Position numbers and translations under genes: made by a program. A stretch of 64,000 nucleotides of DNA from an uncultured Litoreibacter sp. (GTDB taxonomy: Bacteria; Pseudomonadota; Alphaproteobacteria; Rhodobacterales; Rhodobacteraceae), in NCBI RefSeq assembly GCF_947501785.1, contig NZ_CANMXB010000001.1, forward strand, positions 124,001-188,000, in the 5' to 3' direction. Below are positions 8,844 to 18,612 of this stretch, one piece after another. How positions within the stretch are numbered: the first letter of the stretch is position 1; each line of letters starts with the position of its first letter. The notes under the pieces are model-generated. The model worked only from the letters and a program-made list of their open reading frames with translations. It ran no database searches and was not told where the DNA came from.

Positions 8844-9837
8844 GCGGCCCCCCGGTGGTGAAATCAAAATGGCAGGCGGCGTCATGGGATGGGCCAACCT
8901 CGCGGCGCAGCGGGTTTTCGTCGTTGCAGCGGTCAAAGCGGAACGGGCAGCGGTCGCGGAATGGGCAGGCCTCGGGCGCGCCTGCCAAAATCGGCGGCTG
9001 GCCTTCGATGACATTCAGTTTCTCGGCGCGTTCGCCGCGCACCGATGGAATGGTCTGCAAAAGCGCGCGCGTGTAGGGGTGCTGCGGGTTGCCGAACAGT
9101 TCGCGCACGGGGGCCTGTTCGACCACCTGTCCGCCATACATCACCATCACGCGGTCGGCGATGCCGGCGATCACGCCCAGATCATGGGTGATCCAGACAA
9201 TCGCCATGCCCAGCTTTTCACGCAGGTCTTTGACCAGCTCGATGATCTGCGCCTGAATGGTCACGTCCAGCGCCGTTGTCGGCTCGTCTGCAATCAGCAC
9301 CTTGGGGTCGCACGCCAATGCAATCGCGATCATCACCCGCTGTCGCATGCCGCCGGAAAACTGGTGTGGGAAGTCCTTCAGCCGCCGCGCGGCGTCGGGG
9401 ATGCCCACCAATTCAAGCAGCTCAACCGCGCGGGCGCGGGCGTCGGTCTTGTTCATCCCCATATGGATGCGCAGCGGCTCCATGATCTGGTAGCCCACGT
9501 TGAACACCGGGTTCAAAGACGTCATCGGGTCCTGAAACACGAACCCAATCTTGCCGCCGCGCACGTGGCGCAAATCGTTGGGGTTGATCTTCAGCAGGTC
9601 CTCGCCGTCCAGCAAGACCTGCCCTTCACGCACATCGGCGGGCGGCGACGGCAGCAGCCCAATGAGCGACATCATGGTCACCGATTTGCCGGAGCCGGAT
9701 TCGCCGACAACGCCCAAAAGTTCCCCGGGTTTGACGTCAAAGCTGACAGAATTAACGGCGTGAACCTCACCCCCGCGGGTTTTGAACACGGTCTTCAAGT
9801 CTTTCACATCAAGGACTGGCAGAGCCCCGTCTGGCAT
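8830..9837 (-). CDS. peptide ABC transporter ATP-binding protein (DppD/OppD type)
   Basis: A 335-residue ATPase with Walker [10 protein letters not shown], signature [15 protein letters not shown], Walker [13 protein letters not shown] and switch His in VWITHDLG. The C-terminal Cys cluster is [14 protein letters not shown]. It is the first gene of the operon, so the ATPases precede the binding protein and permeases, the reverse of the classic opp order. GGGGGAAC lies just upstream of the ATG. The operon promoter should lie in the 226-bp divergent region shared with the ArgE-like gene. Confidence 0.94.
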   Translation of the reverse strand: MPDGALPVLDVKDLKTVFKTRGGEVHAVNSVSFDVKPGELLGVVGESGSGKSVTMMSLIGLLPSPPADVREGQVLLDGEDLLKINPNDLRHVRGGKIGFVFQDPMTSLNPVFNVGYQIMEPLRIHMGMNKTDARARAVELLELVGIPDAARRLKDFPHQFSGGMRQRVMIAIALACDPKVLIADEPTTALDVTIQAQIIELVKDLREKLGMAIVWITHDLGVIAGIADRVMVMYGGQVVEQAPVRELFGNPQHPYTRALLQTIPSVRGERAEKLNVIEGQPPILAGAPEACPFRDRCPFRFDRCNDENPLRREVGPSHDAACHFDFTTGGPHATR

Positions 9838-10063
9838 GTAGTTCCCCCTGTTGGCCCTATATGTAGCGTCGTTATCGCGCGCCAGGTGCCGTTCGTAAGC
9901 CCCGACGTTAACACGGTAAAATGTTTCGGCAACGCCTTTTTCCCGTACCTTGCGTCAGGTCCGGGCATGTGTCTATTTCTTACGCGTTTCGGCGGCTGCT
10001 TGACCTTTTTGGTGCTGCGGCTCACGGTCCGGTATAACATTATTTCGCCCGGGGAGGTACCAC
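9838..10063. promoter_or_regulatory. divergent promoter region, transporter operon / argE-like gene
   Basis: A 226-bp non-coding stretch between two divergent starts, so it must hold both promoters. It is less GC-rich than the flanks in 9910-9935 and 10030-10045. No -35/-10 pair or operator stands out clearly enough to place. The shared region is the basis for inferring co-regulation of the transporter and the deacetylase. Confidence 0.45.
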
Positions 10064-11215
10064 GTGGACGCACGCGCACTCATGGACAAGCTGGTCTCGT
10101 TTCCGACTGTCAGCAATGTCAGCAACCTCGATTTGATCGACTGGGTTGAGGAATATCTAGCTGGGCATGGGGTCAAAGCGACGCGCGTCTACAATGACGA
10201 CCGCACCAAGGCCAATCTCTATGCCAATGTCGGACCCGAGGTTGAGGGCGGGGTGATTCTGTCCGGCCACACCGATGTTGTCCCGGTTGAGGGGCAGGCC
10301 TGGGACACCGATCCATTCGTGGTCACCCAGAAGGGTGACAAGCTGTATGGCCGCGGCACCTGCGACATGAAGGGCTTCGACGCGCTTGCGTTATCCGCTG
10401 TGCCGCTGGCCCTGGAACGTGGTGTCAAACGCCCGATCCAGATCGCCCTGTCCTATGACGAAGAGGTCGGCTGCATCGGCGCGCCCTTCATGATTGCCGA
10501 GATGCGCAAACATATGCCTGCGGCTTCCGCCGCGATCATTGGCGAGCCGTCGATGATGAAAACCGTCTCCGGCCATAAGGGCGGCTACGGGTGGTGGATC
10601 CATATGCACGGGTTCGAGGTGCATTCCTCGCTGATGCACACCGGGGTTAACGCGATCATGGAAGGGGCGCGGTTGATCAGCTGGGCCAATGACCTGAATG
10701 ACGAAATTCGCGCCAGAACCCCCTCCGATGTCGCCGCGCAGTTTGAACCGCCTTTCACCACCGCCCACACCGGAATGATCTCCGGCGGCACGGCGCATAA
10801 CATCACCGCCAAGGATTGCGAGTTCGGCATCGATTTCCGCCTCGTCCCCGGCGACGACATCGCCGACTATCGGGACCGCTTGTTTGCCAAAGTGGCCGAG
10901 GTCGAAGCACAGATGCAGGCCGTTGTGCCGCAAACCCGCATCGAAATCGAACAACGCTTTCAAGTCCCACCCTTGCAGCCGGAAGAAGAGGGCGCAGCCG
11001 AAAGCCTGGTGCGCCAGCTGACTGGCGACAACGGCACCCATGTCGTCAGCTACGGCACCGAGGCCGGGCAGTTTCAGGAAAAAGACTACTCGGCCATCAT
11101 CTGCGGCCCGGGCGACATCGCGCAGGCGCATCAGCCAAATGAGTTTATCTCAGCCGATCAATTCCGGCAGGGTGAAGAGTTTATCTCAAAACTGGTTGAC
11201 CATCTGGTCGATTAA
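10064..11215 (+). CDS. argE: acetylornithine deacetylase (ArgE-type M20 peptidase)
   Basis: A 383-residue M20 zinc enzyme. Metal ligands are visible in LSGHTDVVPV, YGRGTCDMKGF, the catalytic pair SYDEEVG, GEPSMM and, near the C-terminus, the ligand His in QAHQPNEF. The dimerisation lid spans about residues 175-285. The family hydrolyses N-acetyl-L-ornithine to ornithine and acetate, or related N-acyl amino acids. GTG 10064 has GGGGAGG 7 nt upstream; the ATG at 10082 lacks a site. Its place opposite a peptide importer favours a catabolic role on imported acylated amino acids over arginine synthesis, but this is inference. Confidence 0.88.
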   Translation: MDARALMDKLVSFPTVSNVSNLDLIDWVEEYLAGHGVKATRVYNDDRTKANLYANVGPEVEGGVILSGHTDVVPVEGQAWDTDPFVVTQKGDKLYGRGTCDMKGFDALALSAVPLALERGVKRPIQIALSYDEEVGCIGAPFMIAEMRKHMPAASAAIIGEPSMMKTVSGHKGGYGWWIHMHGFEVHSSLMHTGVNAIMEGARLISWANDLNDEIRARTPSDVAAQFEPPFTTAHTGMISGGTAHNITAKDCEFGIDFRLVPGDDIADYRDRLFAKVAEVEAQMQAVVPQTRIEIEQRFQVPPLQPEEEGAAESLVRQLTGDNGTHVVSYGTEAGQFQEKDYSAIICGPGDIAQAHQPNEFISADQFRQGEEFISKLVDHLVD

Positions 11216-11303
11216 CCCATCTTAAAGAAGAACGTATGGACGCGGTCTATACGCTTTCTCTACGAAAACCAGACACCGATTTTGTCCCTGAAAGGACCGC
11301 CAA

Positions 11304-12464
11304 ATGCCCGTCAAAAACCGCTTTTCCGAAATGCTGTCAGAGATCACCGAATGGCGCCGTGACATCCACGAAAATCCGGAAATTCTGTTCGAGACGCACC
11401 GCACCTCCGCGCTGGTGGCCGAGAAGCTGAAAGAGTTCGGCTGCGACGAGATTGCCACCGGCATTGGCCGCACAGGGGTCGTCGGCGTCATCAAGGGCAA
11501 GTCCAATAAGTCAGGCAAAACCATTGGCTTGCGCGCCGACATGGATGCTTTGCCGATCTTCGAAGCGACGGGTCTGGATTACGCCTCCAAGACCCCCGGC
11601 GCGATGCATGCCTGCGGCCATGACGGCCACACCGCGATGCTGTTGGGGGCCGCGAAGTATTTGTCCGAGACCCGCAATTTCGACGGCACCGTGGTGGTGA
11701 TTTTCCAACCCGCCGAAGAAGGCGGCGGCGGCGGCCGCGAGATGTGCGAAGACGGCATGATGGACCGTTTCAAAATCGACGAAGTCTACGGCATGCACAA
11801 CTGGCCCGGCAAACCGGTGGGCAGTTTTGCCATCCGCCCCGGTGCGTTCTTTGCGGCCACAGATACGTTTGAAATCAAGGTGGTAGGCAAGGGCGGCCAT
11901 GCCGCCAAACCGCAGGAAACCATCGACACAACCGTCATGGCTTCGCATTTGGTGATCGCTTTGCAGACGCTTGTGTCGCGCAACTCCGACCCGGTTCAGC
12001 AGATGGTGGTTTCCGTCACATCCTTTGAAACCGAGAGCAAAGCTTTCAACGTCATCCCCGAAACCGTCACGGTCAAAGGCACCGTGCGCACCATGTCCAC
12101 CGAGATGCGCGACCTCGCAGCAAAACGCTTGCCGGAAATCGCCGAAGGCGTCGTCCAGACCTTCGGCGGGACGATGGATGTGAACTACATGATGGGCTAT
12201 CCGGTCATGGTCAACCACGAGGAACAAACAGAATTCGCTGCCTCTGTCGCCTCTAAGGTTTCGGGCAATTGCGAGGATGCACCATTGGTGATGGGCGGCG
12301 AGGATTTCGCCTTCATGCTCGAAGAACGCCCCGGCGCCTACATTCTGGTCGGCAACGGCGACACTGCGCCGGTGCACCACCCCGAATACAATTTCAACGA
12401 CGAGACCATTCCTGCGGGCTGTTCTTGGTGGGCGGGGATTGTGGAGGAGCGGCTGGCAAGCTAG
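11304..12464 (+). CDS. M20 family amidohydrolase (hippurate hydrolase-like)
   Basis: A 386-residue M20D enzyme. The metal site is seen in MHACGHDGHTAMLLG and QPAEEGGGGGREM, with ligand His in YGMHNWPG and, at the C-terminus, VHHPEYNFND. Members cleave N-acyl or aromatic-acyl amino acids (hippurate, IAA-amino acids, N-acetyl-diaminopimelate). It lies 88 bp after the ArgE-like gene on the same strand, with AAAGGA 7 nt before the ATG. The pair and the divergent transporter look like one catabolic module. A strong hairpin follows the stop. Confidence 0.9.
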   Translation: MPVKNRFSEMLSEITEWRRDIHENPEILFETHRTSALVAEKLKEFGCDEIATGIGRTGVVGVIKGKSNKSGKTIGLRADMDALPIFEATGLDYASKTPGAMHACGHDGHTAMLLGAAKYLSETRNFDGTVVVIFQPAEEGGGGGREMCEDGMMDRFKIDEVYGMHNWPGKPVGSFAIRPGAFFAATDTFEIKVVGKGGHAAKPQETIDTTVMASHLVIALQTLVSRNSDPVQQMVVSVTSFETESKAFNVIPETVTVKGTVRTMSTEMRDLAAKRLPEIAEGVVQTFGGTMDVNYMMGYPVMVNHEEQTEFAASVASKVSGNCEDAPLVMGGEDFAFMLEERPGAYILVGNGDTAPVHHPEYNFNDETIPAGCSWWAGIVEERLAS

Positions 12465-12467
12465 TCA

Positions 12468-12517
12468 GTCAGCCCTCTCTTGCCCGGCATCGCTGTGGTG
12501 CGGGCAAGAGGGCTGAC
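12468..12517 (+). terminator. long hairpin, probable terminator
   Basis: A stem of about 15 bp with one 2-nt bulge: GTCAGCCCTCT..TGCCCG pairs with CGGGCAAGAGGGCTGAC. It starts 4 nt after the amidohydrolase stop. There is no T-run, so it may act as an end-stabilising hairpin. Confidence 0.6.
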
Positions 12518-12609
12518 AAAGTTCCTAAAAACGCCCGTTTCGGCGTTGACCTTCGCTACCTTATTGGTACCTATGAGATTGAAAGTTATTTTTATTTCAA
12601 GAGGTTAAG

Positions 12610-13047
12610 ATGAGATTTGGTTATGTTATTGTGGCCGCGCTGATTGCCGCGTTTTTTTCGTCACCGGCCCTAAGCCAGACAAAAGTGTCGCGCTCGGTGA
12701 CGGTCGATGAGGATTTTCAGTCGGCAAACCTGCGGTGGAACAACGCAACTGCTGGTGGGTACGATGCGCTCGTTGCCCTAAAGGGCGATCGCGGCGTAAT
12801 TGAGCTTTGCGGCGTCGGCGTCGTGACAAACATTCAGCTGAGTTCTTCCATCAAAAACAGTCTACGCGGCGGGACCTTGAAGATTAACGGCAAGACCGTG
12901 GTCAAAGACTTTAGTTTCTTTGCAAAAGCCAAGTCAGCTCGTGCGCTCAAAAAGGCGAATGCGAATTGCGTCTCAACCGGCGTGAAGTCATCGACCAAGA
13001 TCAATGACATTAGCCTAGATTACGGTGATGGGACCTTCCGCAACTAA
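12610..13047 (+). CDS. small exported protein of unknown function
   Basis: A 145-residue protein with signal peptide MRFGYVIVAALIAAFFSSPALS. The mature domain looks beta-rich, with two cysteines (near residues 73 and 118) that could pair. GAGGTTAAG precedes the ATG. No family recognised. The gene is clearly lower in GC than both neighbours, and an A/T-rich leader precedes it (12570-12609). It faces moaA with only 6 bp between stops. Confidence 0.65.
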   Translation: MRFGYVIVAALIAAFFSSPALSQTKVSRSVTVDEDFQSANLRWNNATAGGYDALVALKGDRGVIELCGVGVVTNIQLSSSIKNSLRGGTLKINGKTVVKDFSFFAKAKSARALKKANANCVSTGVKSSTKINDISLDYGDGTFRN

Positions 13048-13053
13048 GCGTAA

Positions 13054-14058
13054 TTACCCGCCCGTATGGCTCATATGGCGGGTCATCTGCCCGCCAAGCT
13101 CCTGGCGGGAATAGTCAAAGTCGTGGCCCTTGGGTTTCAGCCCAATGGCCGCGCGAATGGCCTCTTCCAATGGTGCGTCCGCCTCTGAGCTGCGCAAAGG
13201 CGCGCGCAGGTCGGATTTCCCTTCCTGCCCAAGACAAGTGTAAATCTCACCTGTGCAGGTCACTCGCACCCGGTTGCAGCTTTCGCAGAAGTTATGGGTT
13301 AACGGCGTGATCAACCCGATCCGCTGCCCGGTCTCTTCCAGCCGCATATAACGCGCCGGCCCGCCGGTGCGATCGGACAGGTCGGTCAGTGTAAACTCTT
13401 CGGCCAGCTTGGCGCGCAGGTCTTGTAGTGACCAATATTGACCGATGCGGTTCTCGTTGCCGATATCGCCCATCGGCATGACCTCGATAAAGGTCAAATC
13501 CATCCCCAGATCAGCGCACCATGCGGCCAGATCAAACAGCTCGTCCTCGTTGAAATCCTTCAACGCGACCACGTTGATCTTGACCTTCAACCCGGCCTTC
13601 AAAGCCGCGTCGACGCCACGCAACACCTGCGGCAGGCGGCCCCAGCGGGTGATCTCGGCGAATTTATCTTCGTTCAGCGTATCGAGCGAGATGTTCACCC
13701 GCCGCACGCCAGCCGCATAAAGATCATCGGCGAAACGTTCCAGCTGCGAGCCGTTTGTGGTCAGCGTCAGCTCTTTCAAAGCACCGGTTTCCAGATGCCG
13801 CGACATGCTGTCGAAAAATGTCATGATGCCGCGCCGCACCAAAGGCTCACCACCCGTGATCCGTAGCTTCTCAACACCCAGACGGATGAAGCTGGAACAC
13901 AGGCGGTCCAGCTCCTCCAGCGACAACAGCTCCTTCTTGGGAAGGAACGTCATATTCTCCGACATGCAATAGACGCAGCGAAAATCGCAGCGGTCTGTCA
14001 CCGACAGGCGCAGGTAGGTGATGGCACGTTGGAATGGGTCGATCAGCGGCGCAGTCAT
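13054..14058 (-). CDS. moaA: GTP 3',8-cyclase MoaA (molybdenum cofactor synthesis)
   Basis: A 334-residue radical SAM enzyme. The N-terminal [4Fe-4S] motif reads CDFRCVYCM and binds SAM. The C-terminal cluster cysteines are in [10 protein letters not shown] and IYTCLGQEG and bind GTP. The chain ends MSHTGG, with the conserved C-terminal double glycine. With MoaC it converts GTP to cyclic pyranopterin monophosphate. It is divergent from a lipoprotein gene and is not beside other moa genes in this window. Confidence 0.97.
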   Translation of the reverse strand: MTAPLIDPFQRAITYLRLSVTDRCDFRCVYCMSENMTFLPKKELLSLEELDRLCSSFIRLGVEKLRITGGEPLVRRGIMTFFDSMSRHLETGALKELTLTTNGSQLERFADDLYAAGVRRVNISLDTLNEDKFAEITRWGRLPQVLRGVDAALKAGLKVKINVVALKDFNEDELFDLAAWCADLGMDLTFIEVMPMGDIGNENRIGQYWSLQDLRAKLAEEFTLTDLSDRTGGPARYMRLEETGQRIGLITPLTHNFCESCNRVRVTCTGEIYTCLGQEGKSDLRAPLRSSEADAPLEEAIRAAIGLKPKGHDFDYSRQELGGQMTRHMSHTGG

Positions 14059-14143
14059 GCGGTGACCCTAGCTGCGGCGAAGAAGCGCCACAAGGCGCAG
14101 TTCGCGCGTTGATGCGTTTGTGAATTCCGCATACGCTGCGCCC

Positions 14144-14665
14144 ATGATGTCCAAAATGCGCTCTTTTGCCCCGCTATCGCTATGTCTGATCCTTGCTGCC
14201 TGTGGCGGCGAATTCAAAAACCCGTTTGATCAAAGCGAAACGCCGGAGCCGATTATCGTCGAAGACGTGCCGTTGGACGCAACAGATGGCGCGATTGAGG
14301 CACCGTCCACCGAAGCAGGCCCGATCGAGGTCGGCACGACGGGGGGCACGGATGCTGCCGCGCTCGACACCGCAACAGAGGCAGAGAAGGAGGCGGTGAC
14401 GAATGTGCCCGCCCCGGTTAGCGGCTTCCTGGGCGAGACGGTCGCGGCTTTGGGCGACCCGACCAAACCCGGCTTCTGGCTGAAAACGCCCTTGGTCACG
14501 GAGGAGCAGGAAGGCCGCATCGAACGTGTCGGCGGCGCGGTCGCACAGGTCACGCTGATCCCACTGGAAGGCGGGGCGGGTGGCAGCCAGATCTCGCTGT
14601 CTGCCATGCGCGCGCTGGATATCGGGCTGACCGATCTGGCCACGCTGAAAGTCTACTCAAACTAG
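14144..14665 (+). CDS. lipoprotein of unknown function
   Basis: A 173-residue protein with a lipobox LILAAC (Cys near residue 21) after a short hydrophobic segment, so it is lipid-anchored. An acidic, Ala/Thr/Pro-rich linker runs to about residue 90. A small folded C-terminal part (about 91-173) contains PVSGFLGETVAALGDP and a region like SH3-type or septal-ring lipoprotein domains, but I cannot name a family. ATG 14144 is chosen to place the signal at the N-terminus; 14147 or 14156 are also possible. The 3' end overlaps the converging alkD-like gene by 9 bp. Confidence 0.75.
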   Translation: MMSKMRSFAPLSLCLILAACGGEFKNPFDQSETPEPIIVEDVPLDATDGAIEAPSTEAGPIEVGTTGGTDAAALDTATEAEKEAVTNVPAPVSGFLGETVAALGDPTKPGFWLKTPLVTEEQEGRIERVGGAVAQVTLIPLEGGAGGSQISLSAMRALDIGLTDLATLKVYSN

Positions 14666-15337
14666 CTTGCGCGCTGCCTCTTTGGCGGCAAAGGGCTTCA
14701 TTTTGTCGCCATACGTATCCAGAAACGCCCGGGCGCGGTCTGGGTCATGTTTGGACAATTCTCGCAGCCACCAGGCCACGGCCTTCTGGATGAACCATTC
14801 GGGGTCATCAACATATGTGGCAGCCCAACCCAGCACGCGGTCGCGTATCTCCAGCTCCTGCGGTTTGGGGTGGTTTTGTTTGGTCCAGGGCAGGGTGATC
14901 ACCAGTGCCGCACGGCGCGTCCACATATGGTCCGAGCGGTGCCACGCCTCGATCTCATCCACCCGCGAAGGGTCCCACACCAGCCGCTTTTGACCTGCCA
15001 TACACGCGTGATCCGCCACGGCCCAGGCGTCAAAATCGGGCACCCACGAGGTGATAAGCGCCCAAGCCGACTGATCCGACGGGCGCAGCCGCGCCTGCGT
15101 CAGCAGCTTTGCAGCCAGAACGCGGGCTTCATGGGTGTTGGTGTCCCAAAGGGCGGCGGACAGTGCCACGCGCTCTTCCACATCCATCAAAGGGCGCCAG
15201 GTTTTGGAAAGCTGGTCCAGGGCCGGGTTGGCCACGCCAAGGTAGCGTCGGTCCACCTTGTGATACGCCGCCATCTCAGCGGCTTTCGCCGCGTCTCCCA
15301 ACGCTTCCAGCTCCGCAATGGCAGCAGCGGGGGTCAT
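14657..15337 (-). CDS. AlkD-like DNA alkylation repair protein (HEAT-like)
   Basis: A 226-residue all-helical protein. HEAT-like helices include YLGVANPALDQLSK at the N-terminus and EWFIQKAVAWWLRELS near the C-terminus, typical of the AlkD/AlkC family that removes N3- and N7-alkylated bases. Trp and Asp in the groove-lining helices (SWVPDFDAWAVADHAC) match AlkD features. Start 15337 overlaps the glmS stop by 4 bp (ATGA), so it is probably translated in the glmU-glmS transcript. Confidence 0.85.
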   Translation of the reverse strand: MTPAAAIAELEALGDAAKAAEMAAYHKVDRRYLGVANPALDQLSKTWRPLMDVEERVALSAALWDTNTHEARVLAAKLLTQARLRPSDQSAWALITSWVPDFDAWAVADHACMAGQKRLVWDPSRVDEIEAWHRSDHMWTRRAALVITLPWTKQNHPKPQELEIRDRVLGWAATYVDDPEWFIQKAVAWWLRELSKHDPDRARAFLDTYGDKMKPFAAKEAARKLV

Positions 15338-17157
15338 TCGACGGTGACGGATTTGGCAAGGTTGCGCGGCTGGTCCACATCCGTGCCCTTGGCCACGGCT
15401 GCGTGGTAGCTCAGCAATTGGGCGGGGACGGCGTACAGGATCGGTGCGAGGAACGGGTCGCAATTGGGCATGACGATGCCTTCCCACACGCCGTCTGATG
15501 CGGTCTTGGCCCCGTCGCTGTCGGTGATCAGTACCACCTTGCCGCCGCGCGCCATGACTTCCTGCATGTTGGAGATGGTCTTGTCGAAAAGCTCGTCCAT
15601 CGGGGCCATGACCACCACCGGCATCTTCTTGTCGATCAGCGCAATGGGGCCGTGCTTCAGCTCGCCTGATGCGTAACCTTCGGCGTGTATGTAGCTGATT
15701 TCTTTCAGCTTCAATGCGCCTTCGAGCGCCAGCGGGTACATCGGCCCGCGCCCAAGATAGATGGCGTCCGTGGCCGTGGCGACCTTGCGGGCCACTGATT
15801 TGATCACCGGCTCCAACGCCAGGGCCTGATTGATCAGGCCCGGCATGTTGCGCAGGTCGGCCAGCTTTTGCGCAAGGCCCGCGTCGTCCAGATGCCCGCG
15901 CTGATGCGCGGCTTTCAGTGCCAGCAGCGCCAACACCGTCAATTGGCAGGTGAACGCTTTGGTGGAGGCCACGCCGATCTCGGTCCCTGCCATGATCGGC
16001 AGGGCCAGATCGCTTTCCCGTGCGATGGAACTTTCCGGCACGTTCACGACGGACAGGATTTTCGCGGCGCGCTCAGTCGCGTAGCGTAGCGCGGCCAGCG
16101 TGTCGGCGGTCTCACCGGATTGGGACACGAATAACGCAAATGATTTGTCCGAGATCGGCGGCTTGCGGTAGCGGAATTCCGAGGCGATATCGACCTCGAC
16201 CGGCAGCTCGGCCAGCTGCTCGAACCAGTATTTGGCGACTTGGCAGGCGATGAAGGCGGTGCCGCAGGCGACCATGGTAATGCGGTCGCAGGCGGTGAAG
16301 TCCAACTCGCCGCCGGGCAAGGTGATCGTGTCGCCTGCGCCGCCCGTGTAGGCGGCAATCGCGTCGGCCAGCACGACCGGCTGCTCGGCAATCTCCTTGG
16401 CCATGAAATGCTTGTGGCCGCCCTTTTCAATCTGCGCATTGTCGAGCCGGATCTTTTTGGCTTTGCGGTTCGCCAGCCGGCCCTCGACATCGTAAATCTC
16501 CACCGAGGTGCGGGTCAGAATGGCGCGGTCGCCTTCCTCCAGATAGGTGACGCGGTCGGTCATGGGGGCAAGCGCAATCGCGTCAGAGCCCACAAACATC
16601 TCGCCCTCGCCATGGCCCACAGCAAGGGGGGAGCCCTTGCGCGCCGCGATCATCAAATCGTCTTCGCCATGAAACAGGAAACACAGCGCAAATGCGCCTT
16701 CCAGCCGGGCAATCGTCTTCTCAGTCGCCACCTGCGGGCTGTCGCCGCCATCCATGTAGTGCCGCGTCAGAAGGGCAATGGTTTCGGTGTCGGTGTCCGT
16801 TTCAAACGAGAAGCCATTTGCGGCAAGTTCTTCGCGTAACTCTTTGAAATTTTCGATAATTCCGTTGTGCACTACGGCGACAGGGCCGGATTGATGCGGG
16901 TGTGCATTCGCCGTGTTCGGCGCGCCATGCGTGGCCCAGCGGGTGTGGCCAATACCGGACTTGCCAGCCAGCGGCTCATGGACCAACAAGTCCGACAGGT
17001 TCACCAGTTTGCCAACGGCGCGGCGGCGATCCAGCACGCCGTTATTGACCGTCGCGATGCCTGCGCTGTCATAGCCGCGATATTCCAGCCGCTTGAGGGA
17101 TTCCACCAGAATGGGGGCGACCTCATGTTTGCCAAGAACTCCAACAATTCCGCACAT
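15334..17157 (-). CDS. glmS: glutamine-fructose-6-phosphate aminotransferase GlmS
   Basis: A 607-residue enzyme of usual length. Cys2 of MCGIVGVLG is the N-terminal glutaminase nucleophile (class II amidotransferase, about 1-240). Two SIS sugar-isomerase domains follow (about 285-425 and 455-595), with SQSGETADTLAALR and the C-terminal KSVTVE motif of the active site. It makes glucosamine-6-phosphate, the entry step to UDP-GlcNAc. The start directly abuts the glmU stop. No glmS riboswitch is expected or seen in this arrangement. Confidence 0.98.
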   Translation of the reverse strand: MCGIVGVLGKHEVAPILVESLKRLEYRGYDSAGIATVNNGVLDRRRAVGKLVNLSDLLVHEPLAGKSGIGHTRWATHGAPNTANAHPHQSGPVAVVHNGIIENFKELREELAANGFSFETDTDTETIALLTRHYMDGGDSPQVATEKTIARLEGAFALCFLFHGEDDLMIAARKGSPLAVGHGEGEMFVGSDAIALAPMTDRVTYLEEGDRAILTRTSVEIYDVEGRLANRKAKKIRLDNAQIEKGGHKHFMAKEIAEQPVVLADAIAAYTGGAGDTITLPGGELDFTACDRITMVACGTAFIACQVAKYWFEQLAELPVEVDIASEFRYRKPPISDKSFALFVSQSGETADTLAALRYATERAAKILSVVNVPESSIARESDLALPIMAGTEIGVASTKAFTCQLTVLALLALKAAHQRGHLDDAGLAQKLADLRNMPGLINQALALEPVIKSVARKVATATDAIYLGRGPMYPLALEGALKLKEISYIHAEGYASGELKHGPIALIDKKMPVVVMAPMDELFDKTISNMQEVMARGGKVVLITDSDGAKTASDGVWEGIVMPNCDPFLAPILYAVPAQLLSYHAAVAKGTDVDQPRNLAKSVTVE

Positions 17158-18498
17158 TTATCTGTCCCTCTTCATCTTCTTGGCGCGCAATACCTGCATC
17201 AGCTTGCGGGCAAATCCGGGTTTGTTTTGGGCCTCGACGCGGCCTATGGCCAAAGCGCCGTCCGGCACGTCCTTGGTCACCACGGTGCCCGACGCGGTCA
17301 TGCTTTCGTCACCCATCTTCACGGGCGCAACCAGCAACGTGTTCGACCCCACGAAGCTCCGCGCCCCGATCTCGGTGCGATGCTTCATAACGCCGTCATA
17401 GTTGCAGGTGATGGTGCCCGCGCCGATATTGGCGGCTTCGCCCACGGATGCGTCGCCCACGTAGGAGAGGTGGTTCACCTTTGCGCCCTCGGCGATGGTG
17501 GCGTTCTTGATTTCCACGAAATTGCCGATGCGCGCTTTGGCCGCGAGATCCGCGCCGGGCCGCAGCCGCGCGAAGGGACCGATTTGCGCGTCAGGGCCGA
17601 CATGGGAGCCTTCCAAATGACAAAATGCGCGTATCTCTGCGCCCGCATCGACAGTGACGCCCGGCCCGAAGACCACGTTCGGCCCCACCCACGCATCCGC
17701 GGCAATCGCGGTGTCATGGCTGAAATAGACCGTCGCAGGCTCTGCCAAGGTCACCCCATTGGTCATTGCTGTGACGCGGGCGTTGCGTTGAAACACCGCC
17801 TCCGCTTCCGCCAGCTGCACCCGGGAATTGATGCCCATCGTTTCTTCTTCAAGGCATGTCACCACCTTGGCGCTCATGCCAGAGGAGGTCGCCAATCCGA
17901 CCACATCCGTCAGGTAGTATTCGCCACTGGCATTGTCGTTGCCAACGTTGGACAGCAAGTTGAATAATGTCGCGCAATCCGCTGAAATCACACCAGAATT
18001 GCAGAGACGTATCTCCAGCTCATCAGGGGAGGCATCTTTCGCCTCCACAATCCGCATCAGCGCGTCGCCTTCAACAACCAACCGACCGTATTTTTCGGGA
18101 TCGGCCGTCTCAAACCCAAGCACGGTGACGTCGGCATCGCTGTCGCTCATGCGCGCCAAGGTCTCCGGCGAAATGAACGGCGTGTCGCCGTATAAAACGA
18201 TGACCTGACCCTCAAAGCCGTCCAAGGCGTCCCGCGCCTGATCGACCGCGTGGCCAGTGCCAAGCTGCTCGGTCTGGCGGACGCAAACGGCAGACGGGTC
18301 CAAACCGGCAACCACCGCTTCCACAGCCTCAGCCCCATGACCCGTCACCACAACGGTGCGGGCAGGCGACAGCGCAGCGCCTGAACGCATGGCATGCCCG
18401 ATCAAAGGCAGCCCGGCCACCTCGTGCAGCACTTTAGGCTTGGAGGATTTCATTCTGCTGCCCATGCCTGCGGCCAGAATGACGAGTGCGGTTTGCAT
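17158..18498 (-). CDS. glmU: bifunctional UDP-GlcNAc pyrophosphorylase / GlcN-1-P acetyltransferase GlmU
   Basis: A 446-residue protein. The N-terminal nucleotidyltransferase domain carries LAAGMGSRMKSSKPKVLHEV. The C-terminal left-handed beta helix (from about residue 245) of hexapeptide repeats includes the acetyltransferase His in VNHLSYVGDASVG and NIGAGTITCNYDG. It makes UDP-GlcNAc for peptidoglycan and LPS. Start MQTALVILAAG at 18498 follows AAGGAAAGC; the longer frame to 18573 has no family support. First gene of glmU-glmS-alkD-like, divergent from the phosphatase gene. Confidence 0.97.
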   Translation of the reverse strand: MQTALVILAAGMGSRMKSSKPKVLHEVAGLPLIGHAMRSGAALSPARTVVVTGHGAEAVEAVVAGLDPSAVCVRQTEQLGTGHAVDQARDALDGFEGQVIVLYGDTPFISPETLARMSDSDADVTVLGFETADPEKYGRLVVEGDALMRIVEAKDASPDELEIRLCNSGVISADCATLFNLLSNVGNDNASGEYYLTDVVGLATSSGMSAKVVTCLEEETMGINSRVQLAEAEAVFQRNARVTAMTNGVTLAEPATVYFSHDTAIAADAWVGPNVVFGPGVTVDAGAEIRAFCHLEGSHVGPDAQIGPFARLRPGADLAAKARIGNFVEIKNATIAEGAKVNHLSYVGDASVGEAANIGAGTITCNYDGVMKHRTEIGARSFVGSNTLLVAPVKMGDESMTASGTVVTKDVPDGALAIGRVEAQNKPGFARKLMQVLRAKKMKRDR

Positions 18499-18612
18499 TG
18501 TTGCTTTCCTTGTCTTTGTGCCCGTTCTACCTTCCACGCAGGGCAACGCAAGCGCGCAGCCCTCAAAACACATTACGCCGCATTACAAGCCGGCGGGGCA
18601 AAGGGCAGGGCA

